A stretch of DNA of 44,721 nucleotides from positions 1-44,721 of the IMG/VR virus record IMGVR_UViG_3300042465_002641; one strand, given 5' to 3'. Shown in pieces: positions 30,322 through 41,300 of the stretch. The stretch comes from a virus. Every line of letters starts with the position of its first letter. Position 1 is the first letter of the stretch. The position numbers were made by a program, and so were the translations under genes. The notes under the pieces were generated by a model. That model was given only the letters and a program-made list of their open reading frames with translations. It had not been told where the DNA came from and searched no databases.

Positions 30322-32369
30322 TGGCTGAGTCATACATCGACCCTAATCTGCTTGGTTGGCAGAAGGATAATGTCAACAAGTCCCTTGAGAGTTTCCAACA
30401 GCATACTGCTGACCTAAAGGCTCGTAGGGAGAAGTACGAAAAGTCTAACGAAGACCGCCAGCGTTTAATTGGCGTAGCCGAAGGTCTTGCCGAGCACTTT
30501 GCCCCGCAAGGCGAAGCGGCTCCGTCCTACATTCACAAGTTCCTTAAGAAGGCAGAGACCAATGGTGGTGTCCACCAGATGTCTACTGTCGAGATTGGTA
30601 AGTTCCTTGGGATGCATGGTACTGTTGAAAAACAGAGGGACATGGACATTGGCATGAAGGACAAGGAAAGCGTCATTGCTCTTCGTGAGGCTCAGACCAG
30701 AGGTGCTAATGCTACTACTGCGGCTACTCTTGGTGGAGAAAAGCGTGTTACCGATGAAACCAAGAGAGCGGATGCCCTCAGAGACTTCCTCCAGCAAACC
30801 TCAATGGAGGACATTGGAACTCCTACTAGGCAGGTTACTACCCCTACTGGCGTTGGTGTTCAAAATGTTAAGTTTAGAGACCCTAGAACTGGGCAGGAGA
30901 TTGCTATTGACCAGTCTGCTTATTCCGAAATTGGCCTTGATGAAAATGGTCAAGTAATCGACAAGGATGCCTTCTCGTATGCGTCCAGCCTTACGGCAAC
31001 TGAACTTGCTTCAATTACTGGTGCTTACATTGAGCCGAACGCAGATGTAAACATTAACGCTGAAGTCGATGCTAGTCGTGCCAGATGGAGAGATGTGATG
31101 GGCATGGAGCCAGAATCAATCTTTGATAAGGGTGGTGCTAGAAAAGAAGTCAGAGGTGCTGATGGTTCGATGAGACCAGAACCTAGCCCTCACGAAAACC
31201 ATGCAAGGCTGATTCGGGCCATTAATCATAATCCCAAACTTTTCCCGAATGGAGTTCCTGCTACATACAAGGGTAGAAATGTTGCACAAGGTTACTCTGC
31301 ATCTGGACGGGGAAGAAAAACTACGCTTACGGTTGATGAAGCAGATGCTCTTCAAGAGTTCGTAGTTGATACACTTGAGTCAAAGGGGTACTCAGATTTG
31401 GCTACAGTTGGCAGGTTAGTCCGTGGTCACCGAGAGATTGCTAAGGCTGAACAAGCCAACGCACTGATGTTTGAGAAGAAGATGATTCTCGAAACAACGG
31501 ATAAGGTTATTGATGACCAAGCCGAACTGGCTTCTATCAGATACGACAAGGTTGCCGCCAGATGGAAGGCTCAGAACCTACCCCCGCCCATGCCTAAGGC
31601 CGCATACATTGCCGCCAGCGTCCCAGAACTTACACGAGTAATTCCTCAAGTTGACGAGTTCGGTAGAGCCACTGGTGCGGTTAAGACATTTGTTAAACTT
31701 GGAGACACTTGGAAGGATGTTACTGCTGAAAAGACTATGCCTTCTGCTGTTGATTCTTGGAAGAATACGGAAGCCCAAGGCAAGGAAAACATGCTTAACT
31801 TTAACGGTCAATACGGCTCTATTGTTATCAATGGCAGAGCAACCGCATTTGACGAAAAGGGTGTGTCCGACCTTTCGGACGCTCTTAACGACATGGATGC
31901 GTTTAATGAAAACATGGACCTGCTTAAGGAACTGTACAGTAAGCACAACTTTGTTGAGAGACTTAATCCTACAAGTGCTGTCCGTGCTCAAATCAAGGGT
32001 CTTATTGGAAGAACCCAGCCCATGATTCGAAAGATTATTCTTGGTACTGGTGTTGTTACCGAGCCAGACCAATCCAGACTTAATGCTTTGTTTAGAGACC
32101 CAGACTCATTTGAGACTTGGTTTAACGACCCAGCCAATATTGCAGAGTTTGAAGCAACCAAGGGAGTGCTTGAACAGAAAGCCATTGCGTTGCTTAATAA
32201 GCACAAGGTTGTTCAGCCAGACGGAAAGCGTGGCTTTATGGTTGGGGGTAAAGGCAACAAGGGTAAGGCTAAAGCCCTTGAACTGCTGGCAGTTAACGAA
32301 AGAGGTTATAAGTTGACTCCAGCAGATGTTGCAGTCATCAAGGAATATAACCCTTCTTTCGGACAATGA
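30321..32369 (+). CDS. Large helical internal virion/ejection protein
   Basis: 682 residues, strongly helical with coiled-coil parts (ESFQQHTADLKARREKYEKS) and a mixed charged middle. No lysozyme, protease or other enzyme motif is visible. It starts by TAATG from the previous gene and ends by ATGA overlap into the giant ORF, so three consecutive putative ejection proteins are translationally linked. T7-like phages carry such internal proteins here; sequence similarity to a known one is not claimed. Confidence 0.65.
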   Translation: MAESYIDPNLLGWQKDNVNKSLESFQQHTADLKARREKYEKSNEDRQRLIGVAEGLAEHFAPQGEAAPSYIHKFLKKAETNGGVHQMSTVEIGKFLGMHGTVEKQRDMDIGMKDKESVIALREAQTRGANATTAATLGGEKRVTDETKRADALRDFLQQTSMEDIGTPTRQVTTPTGVGVQNVKFRDPRTGQEIAIDQSAYSEIGLDENGQVIDKDAFSYASSLTATELASITGAYIEPNADVNINAEVDASRARWRDVMGMEPESIFDKGGARKEVRGADGSMRPEPSPHENHARLIRAINHNPKLFPNGVPATYKGRNVAQGYSASGRGRKTTLTVDEADALQEFVVDTLESKGYSDLATVGRLVRGHREIAKAEQANALMFEKKMILETTDKVIDDQAELASIRYDKVAARWKAQNLPPPMPKAAYIAASVPELTRVIPQVDEFGRATGAVKTFVKLGDTWKDVTAEKTMPSAVDSWKNTEAQGKENMLNFNGQYGSIVINGRATAFDEKGVSDLSDALNDMDAFNENMDLLKELYSKHNFVERLNPTSAVRAQIKGLIGRTQPMIRKIILGTGVVTEPDQSRLNALFRDPDSFETWFNDPANIAEFEATKGVLEQKAIALLNKHKVVQPDGKRGFMVGGKGNKGKAKALELLAVNERGYKLTPADVAVIKEYNPSFGQ

Positions 32370-35300
32370 ACAAGTCTTTCTACTACGACAACGCTGAATC
32401 TTTAGGTAAAATTCAACAGGATTTACTGTTTCTAGATACTGTAAAAGACCCGCTTAAAAACCCATATTCTGTTGCGGCTACGGAAGCGGCTAAGCCAGAA
32501 GAAGACATCCTTACAAAGGGTGAGCGTGAGGCTTACCTTATCTCTAATTATGCCAAGCGTGGCTATGTTCCCACCAAGGAAGGCCATGATGCTTACGAGG
32601 CTTACAGAAAGGCTACCGACCCTAATGGTTGGGCTATTCTTTGGGATGCGGCTAAGCATGCAACTAGTACGGTCATTGGCGGTGCTTATGACATGGTTGC
32701 TTCGGGAGATATTCTAAATCCAATTACTACTGCTGGCACACTTGCCGAAGGCACTGGTCGTGGTACGAGATACTTTACCTCCATGGTCGATACGATTAAG
32801 TACGACCCGTCTAACCCTATCAACAGATACCTGTTTTCGCAGGGAGATTCTGACCAGAGATATGCTGACTTCCAGAAGGGTCTGGCCTTCCAGCGTGAGA
32901 CTGGAGAGATTGAAGAAAATGGATACTGGGTTCCCAAGAAGGACTGGGATATCGAAGGTTGGAAAGTTAAGTCTTATAACGAACAAGGCGTGGCGGCGGC
33001 TGAGATGTTCCTTGACCCTTCCATTCTGGCCCCAGAACTGAAAATTGGTCAGTTCTTTGCTAAGTCTATGATTGGACACACCATTGCATCTGCCGCTACT
33101 AGAGTCGCAGTCAAGGGTGCTTCTATTGCTGAGAAGGTTGCCATGGGGACCGAGAAGACCATGGGTCAACTTTCGAGAACTGCACAGGGACTCTTTGAGT
33201 ACCCTGCTCAGAAGTTGGCTGATTTTTCTGGGGTTGAAACTCTTACTACTTCTAGCGGCAAGATTATCGCCAAGGATTCAATTGTCCGTTCTTCGTCCAT
33301 GGCCCTTGGTGGTGCGGCTTACATGACGCAGATTCCTTTCCTTTCTCCAGTTGCTGGCGTTTGGCTTGGCTCTAAGGTTATGGAGATTGGTGCTAAGACT
33401 GTCGCAGAAGCGATGGCTCACTCCAAGGCATCTTCTTACCTTACGATTGCTGACAGACTGGCGTACCAGAGCACAGACCCTGCTGTCCGTGCTATTGGCG
33501 GCATGGCAATGAGAATGAACGGATTCACCGATTGGGCTACGCAGGGAGTTAAGTCTACCTTCCATGGCTCGATGTATGGTGGTGCGTTCGGATTTGCCAT
33601 GGGTGGCGAAGAAGGATTCTACAGCGGTGTTGGTACTGGTATCGGCCTTGCTGGCTCCTTCCACATGCTTGGCGGTGCTTATGGCATTGTTGGCAATAGA
33701 ACAGAAAGACAAATTCAAAACGCTCAGAAGCACTTTGCCTATGTGGCTGAAGGCTTTGACGAAGCCAAGCGTGTCGGGGTCAACAGACTGCTCCAGAATA
33801 TTGAAGATGTGTATGGACAGGAAAAAATGTTTAGAACGATGGCAAATATTGCCGCCACTGAACGCCTTAACAAGAACGGTAGAAACCTCATCCTTACTAC
33901 TGAGCAGATTAGAACTCTCCTTGGGGAGTCCCCAGAATGGAGCGAGTATCAGAAGTTGATGAAAGACCCTCAGTTTGGTGGCTACACTACCAGACGCTCT
34001 GACACTGGAGAAATCGTTACGCTCATCAACGCAGACTATGCCGCTCATTCTGCGGTCACTGGAGAACTGTTCCACTCTGCGTTGCTTCAGCGTTATGGTC
34101 AGTCCATGAAGGAGAACATCGTCAAGAACATGCTTGGCACTGTAGATTCTGACGGGTTCCTCTACAAGATGTCCCCAGAGTCTCGCATTAAACTGCTTGA
34201 AGACTTTAGAGACGGATACCTTGAACTGGATTCCGCTACTGGAGATGCATCCCAGAGACAAATGCTCCCCATCTTTAACGATGCCATTGAGCGTGTTCGC
34301 AAAGGTGAGCGTCCAGAAACCCTTTACCCTATCTTCGAAGAGTTCGCTGAAGCCTACTTCAATCGATGGGTTGAAGATAAGCCAATTGACTATCTGCTTA
34401 GAGGCAATAGCCCCCTAGAGGCTGTCTTTGATGGTGCTAAGAAGATGGTGAGAGGTCTTATGTCTGGAGACGCAGACCAGATTGGCGGCAGAATTCAGTT
34501 CAAGTCTGGTCAGCCAGAAGGATTCTTCCTCAATTCCAAGGGCAAGAGAGTTGTCATTCCCGAAATGGACAGAGCGATGGCTATGCTCGTCCGTGAGATG
34601 AAGCGTGACCCAGATGCACTTGAAGGATTCCCCATTCGTGACAACGCAAACCCTCACCACATCATGCTCAAGGAAGCAGAGCACCTGTTTACCCGTGATG
34701 AATCTGGCAAGATGGTCCTCAAGAGCGAAGAGCAAATCGACAAAGAAAACACCAAGGCTTTCTCTGGACTCCTAGCGGCTCACCAGAGACTAAAGCCAGA
34801 AGACAAGGGTCTCAGATTCGTGGCTATCCAAGAGGGTGGTGCTAGAGTTGAAGGTTCCTATGCTCCTAAGAGCAAGAAGGTCTCTGAACTTGAAGCGGAA
34901 GCAAAGGCTGTCGAGAAGGCTATTAAACAGCGTAAGGCTAGACTGCTGGGCGAAGCCGCTAAGATTGCTAAACTTTCTGAGAAGGAGAAGCGTCAACTTG
35001 TAAAGGATAGAGACCTTGAGGCTACTAACGAAGTTGAATATCTTAAGGAAGCCTCTGAAGTTGAGGGTATTGCCGAGTACAGAATCGAAGGCTACATGAC
35101 CGACAAGGAGGCCGCACTGTTCACCGAATACCTTCCTAAGTATGTAGTTCAGAAGATGCTCAAGTTGAACCGTGTCATCCACCAGAAGGGTGCTGATGGC
35201 AACAATGTCCTACGCTTTGATTACAAGGGCAAGGACGAGCAGAAGTTTAAGTTTACACAGGAGTCGGGAAGAAACACTGGTGCTGGTAACGAACGCCATC

Positions 35301-38300
35301 AAGGCAGAGTTAAGACCAGAGATGTTATTCCTTACGAGATGGTCCTTAAGTTTGAGCGTCAGAAACTTACCAAGGCACTGCGTGAAGAGTTCGAAATTGA
35401 CGACAAGGATATTAAGTACCTCGTTGGAAAGCCTGTTCTTATCGTGGAAGGCATCGACATGAAGGCTCTGGACCGCAGAGTGCGGTACGCTTTCAACCAC
35501 ATGCGTAGGCACGATGCTCCTCGCTCCATCAGTTCTGCCACGGTAAAGATGCATTACGAATCGGAAGAAGAGATTCACCACGACATCAAGCGTCTGTTTG
35601 CTAATTACAGTCTTGGTGACCACGCCATGGCTGGTGCTGACTTCTTTGGTGGCGGTGCTGAAGGCAGAGCCAAGCGAGAAATCATCAATGGCATTATCGG
35701 TGCTCGCCCTTACAAAGGTATGGACCCTGCTACCATGCAGGAGAAGGGGTTCCACTATGCTCCCGACCTCCAGCAGGTTGGCGGTCAGAAGGGTACTGAA
35801 GGCGGTCCGCTCAATGAAGCGTTCATGGTCTTTACTAGATTCCGTGTTGACCGAATCCTTGACCAGCCCAAGCACCTGCACGGTGAAGGCTTCTACTACA
35901 ACCACAAGAACGCCCACCCGCTTAACAAGGGCAACTTCGCCCCTGCTTCTAAGTCCCTAAGAGACCATACGGGCAGAGTGCTTAGCCAGTCCGAAAGACT
36001 GTTGCAGGATGAGACTACATTCAAGAGTCCCAGCGGTGAGCCTTACAGACTGTTCACCAGCGAAAACGAGGGCGGTGTTCACTACGCTTGGTTTGATGAA
36101 GAGGGAGCCACGGCTACCCACAAGGACCATACTCAAGGATACCTTACCCTTAAGGCTGACGAAGTCTTAGACCTTATCGGTACTGAGGTTCAATCCGTCA
36201 AGGAACTGGACAAGGGGTTCATGCGTTCCATTTCTGACATGGGATACAAGGCTGTCGTTATTAGAACGGCTGACCAAAACAGAGTCGTTGCTTTTACTGA
36301 TTTCCAAAACTTCAGACAGACAGATGTCTCTGCGGCTGATTTTATCACTGGAAACTTTGCTGGCAGAAGCAGAAGCATTGCTGAAAGAACCAGAGAGAGA
36401 CTTGGCCTTACATCTGGAGGTACTCCTGCCCCTGCGGCTGGCAAGCCTATGACTATGGCTGAGCGTACCAGAGCCAGACTTAAGGTTACTGAACCAGCAT
36501 TAAAGCCTGTTATGGACCAAAAGGTCTTCCAAGCACACAGGGACAAAACGGAAGCACACTTTAGAGCGGTTGCTATTTTTGAAACCTTTAGAAGTGGAAT
36601 TAAGAAGGGACAAGGTCTTGCATTCTTTAATCAAGATACTCCTACATTAAAATCCCACCCTTCGTATCAGCAGTTTCAGACTCTTGTTTCAAAACTTAAT
36701 CCAGAAGTCAGAAAGCAAACGAATGCTCTCTTGCTTGAGATGGCAGATGAATACTACAGAATCAATTCCGAACGAGAAAAGGGAATCGTTCTGCCAGAAC
36801 GCATTGCTGAAAGAAACGCTTCCAAAAAATTGGATGAAGTAAATCAGTTGATGACTAAGGAAGGTCTTACTGACAAAGAGAAGAGAACCGACCCAAGATA
36901 TACAAAAGCGTTCTCAGAATGGAACACCGCAAACGAAGCAAAGAAGGTGGCAGAATCTGGCATTATCTTTAAAGACCCGTTCAAGACTGTATACGAAAAG
37001 TACGAAAAACTCCGAGATACTCTTGCTGATGAGCAGGAGGCTTATGTCAATTCTACAAGAAGGGCTACTGATGTTGAAGAAGGTGCGGCCTCTGCCGAAA
37101 TCAAGGTAGAGGTTGGCAAGGACATCACTACCGAGATTGCCGCCAAGACCTTTACGCCAGAACAACAGGCAAGAATCAATCGTTCGATGGCCCAAAGAAA
37201 GGGTCTCCTTGACGATAGACAGTTCTGGATTGATGTCAGAAAAGAAACCGCTACCGTCAGAGACGGGTTCGTCAAACAGATGGCTCAGTTCCCAGAGTTC
37301 AAGGGATGGACTGAAGCAGAAATCTATCGTTCTACCTACAATAGCATCTTCGGCAAGGATGCCTCTGTCTCTATCACCAAGGGAGGCAAGGTGTCCTTCG
37401 GTGTTATCCAGTCCCTCTCTCCCTCTGAGTACCACTCCTACAGAGAGCGTGGCGTACTGCCCCGTGACATCAAGCAGAGAACCGTAGCCGACATTGACCT
37501 TGCTCTTCTAGAGAACTGGAAGCGTAGCCATGCCCTTAAGAAGGGGCTTGAGAAGGTTCGTGCCGACCAGAAGTTGTCCCGTGACAGACGCATTAAAGCC
37601 GAGGAAAGATACAACAAAGAACTGGAGACCATCAGAAACGAACTGATTCAGATGCTGGCATCCTACAAGTTGTTTGATGTTGCTGACGAAGTCCTTGGTG
37701 CTGTTCAAAGCACATCCAAAAAGTGGGTTGAAGAAAAGAAGATGATGAGCGGTGAAGAGGCTGGCTGGACCCCCGCCAGAAAGATTGACCCTAACACCAC
37801 TCCTAAGTCTTGGGAAATCTCCCATGACAACTCTGTCACCTTTGAACTGCTTAGTGAAATGTATCCCGAACTGGGACGCACGGACCCTCTGACTGTTCAA
37901 GAGGCACTTAGTAATCCTAAGATTAATGCTCTAAGACAGCAGATGGGCCTTAACGCATTTAAGGACACCCTTGAGTTCTTCAACAAGTACAACCTTGAGG
38001 AACACGCCAAACTCAAGAAGTCCGCACAGGAAGACCTTGCCCTTTACATCAAGGAAAAGGAGAAGATTGATTACGACATTAAGGCCGCTGAGTCTCGCTC
38101 TAAGAAGTTTGATACCACAGAACTCAGAGCAAAGAGCAACGAACTAGCCAGCAAGATTCTCAAGAAACAGAGCGAGAAAGACCCCATCATTGACAGATGG
38201 ACTAACCAAGACTTCATTGAAAAGTCCGTTTTCGAAATCCTGCAACTTGAGCCAGACCAGAGAGGCGAACTCATTGAATCTGTTCGTGCTCAACTGGCTG

Positions 38301-41300
38301 AAGGTGGCGGCAAGTTGGTCGGTGTGTTTGATGAAACCCTTGTTAGAAATGGCGTTACCGCACCCAAGGAAGCCCTTGGCAAGGTTACAACCCAGCGTGA
38401 TGTAGCAGACCCTAACACCAGAACAATCGACCCTAATGACAACGGTAGCAAGTACCGTGATGCCATGGACGAGGCGTACAGAGTCCTACAGACCTCTATC
38501 AAGAAGGATGGGGTTAGAACCCCGTTGCAGAAGTACGCTGTGCTGATGCAGTCGCTTGCTAGAAATTACAAAAAGAACAGCAAGAACCCAGCGATTAAAC
38601 AGAAACTCAATCAACTTGAGCAGATGTTCAAGGAGACCGAGCAGGTAACCGATGTCAGACTTAAGGCGGCTTACGCTAAGATGCTCGACTACGGCTTTGT
38701 TTCTATGAGTTGGTCTGGTGATGACAATCTTCAGACACTCCCTGCGACTGGTCACTACACCAAGATGGTTCCGTCTACGCCCAAGAAGATTGGCAACGAT
38801 TTCAATAAACTAAAAGAGACAAAAGGAATCAAATTCGTCAAGCAGAAGGTCGTGTTCCGTTCGTCTGACACGACAAAGGTTTCTAACCTTGAACTACAAA
38901 AGGCCGTAGAGACCGCCAGAAAACGCTTCTCGCATCTCTTTGAAGACGAGACTGATGACTTCATTGTCACAGCCGCAAGCAAGGATGGTGGCATGCGTGG
39001 CATTGCCGTTGACAGAACTATCGAAGGTGGCCCTACAAATTTCTACCTTACTGGTGAAGCCAAGACTATCCGCAAGTGGCTGGAATTCCAGAAACTGCGT
39101 GACGGTCAAGAGGAAGCCACTGACGCTAGAGTTGTCTACATCGACAAGGAGCCTAAGTATGTCCTTGCCCGTGGTCTGGACTCCAATGAAGTCCTCTACA
39201 TCCCCTACGATGAGATGATGATGCACGGGGAAGAGAAGACCCTTAAGGCTATCCAAGGCAAAACCATCTTTTGGTCTCGTGACTCCGTTGTTGAAGGCAA
39301 ATCTAAGTACAGAAAGTTTAGCAGTCTCGACCAATTGCTCGATGAGGTTAAACACTTTGAGGTTATCAGAGAGGCTACCCATGGGGACAGCGTTAAGCAG
39401 TACGGTGCGTACAAGGCTAACGGTTTCCATATCAATGGTAAGTTCTTCAAGACAATGGAAGATGCCAAGAGATTGGCTACCATTGACGCACAGGATAGCC
39501 ACGCTTACGAGTTGGTGTTCCAGACTGCTACCAGACTAGACAAGGATGCCTATGTAGCCGCCCTTGCGATGATTCAGTCTAACACTGGCATCCAGTACAC
39601 TGAGGCTCTCAAGGAAGCCACTGGATTCCAGCAGGTTAAGAAGACCTTCATTGATAACCCGAACTACAATCCCAACATGCCTTCTGGCAAGGGGTTCAAT
39701 CAGCGTAAAATCCCTCAGACATTTAATGTCTCTGGGTCTAACCGCCCAACCGAGTTCAAGAAACTGGCAGTGTACCGTGCTGGCAACCTGCTGTTGGTCA
39801 CCTCAGACAACATGAGAGATGTGCTTACGAGACTTGAACCAGAGTCCAAGGTTCCGACCAAGGGCGGCAGAGCCAAGAACATTGAAGCCATTGCCAGAGA
39901 ATCACAGGGCGATTTCAACAGGTCCAAGAAGGCTATTGGAGACCTCTACAGAATCGTGAAGGACGACAACGGTGAGATGGCTGGCGTTGAATGGGTCAAG
40001 CACTACGACAACCCCTCGCAGGTTTCTGAAATGCTGGACAAGATGAACGATGCTGAGTTTATCGACATTGATACTACCCTCGACTTCCACACTCGTTTGA
40101 CCAAGCAGATGAAAGGACTGCTGTCTGCTAACTTCATGAAGGAGAAGCGTAAGATTTGGGAAGTTCTTTCCAAGAACCCAGACAAGATTGCTAAGATTAA
40201 AGAAAGACTTCGTGAAATTGACAAAACTTACGAACAGGCTCTCATCGAAAGAGGTCTAAAAAACGCAGACAAGAAGACGATTGCTAGAGAAATCACTAGA
40301 CTTAATGAGGCTCTAAACGAGAACACTGATTCTTTTGACCAGCACTTGCTTTATCTGGCTACCGAAGGTGTTCTGACAAAGCACAAAGAAACTGTTGATT
40401 TGCTAGTTGGAGAAGGAAAGCCGTTCGATACTTTTGAAGAACTTCAACAGGCTGAACAGGATGTATTCGATGCTAGAAAGCCTTTGCTTGGTGAACTAAA
40501 AACCAAGAACGAACAGCACGAATCTGGTCGTACAATTACTCAGTCTGAGATTATTGCTTCTGTTGATGAACTTGTCAGAATTTCTGCAAACTCTTCAAAG
40601 CACCTAGAGACATTAGACATTATGACTGGTGACGGTCTGGGTTTTTCAGATGAAGTTGAAGCATTGTATAGAGAAGGAAACTTTCTCTACAGACAGTTGT
40701 GGGCCGCTAAGGGCGGCAGTGACAAGGTTCTTTCTGGAGTTGATGCGTTTGAAATTGCCGACAAGGGAATGGGAAGTAACAAAAAGAGTAAGGTAATGTC
40801 CAAGCAGGAACTTAGAGACTACCAGAAGGAAACCCGTAGAATTGAAAAGAATGTTCCCCAGAAAGAAGAAGATGTTCCGCTTGGCACTGTTGAGCAGATG
40901 ATGGCTGAGAGCATTGGTGTTGGTAACAAAGAAAATGGAGACAAGACTCCTCGCTACATTCCTCGTTCTGAAGCAGTCCTTGATAAGTTCGGCAATCCCA
41001 CCGAAGAATTTGCTGAAAAGGAATCGTTTGTGTCAACAAGAGAGTACCTCCGTAGATTCAGACTTCTGCTCTCCGACCTTGCTGACACTCACAAGAAGTT
41101 TGGAGACCCTACATCCTTGGATAAACTGGACCTCAAGACTATCCTTGAGACGGATGCCTCGTTGCTTCCTCTCAAAGACAGTGACGGCTCTCTTAGCAGA
41201 GAAGAAGTCATCAGAAAGATGGCAGAAAGCGTCACCAATGGTGAAGAATTCATTGCCTCCTATCTTCAATCTCCCGAAGCCAAGAAGTTCAAGGAGACCG

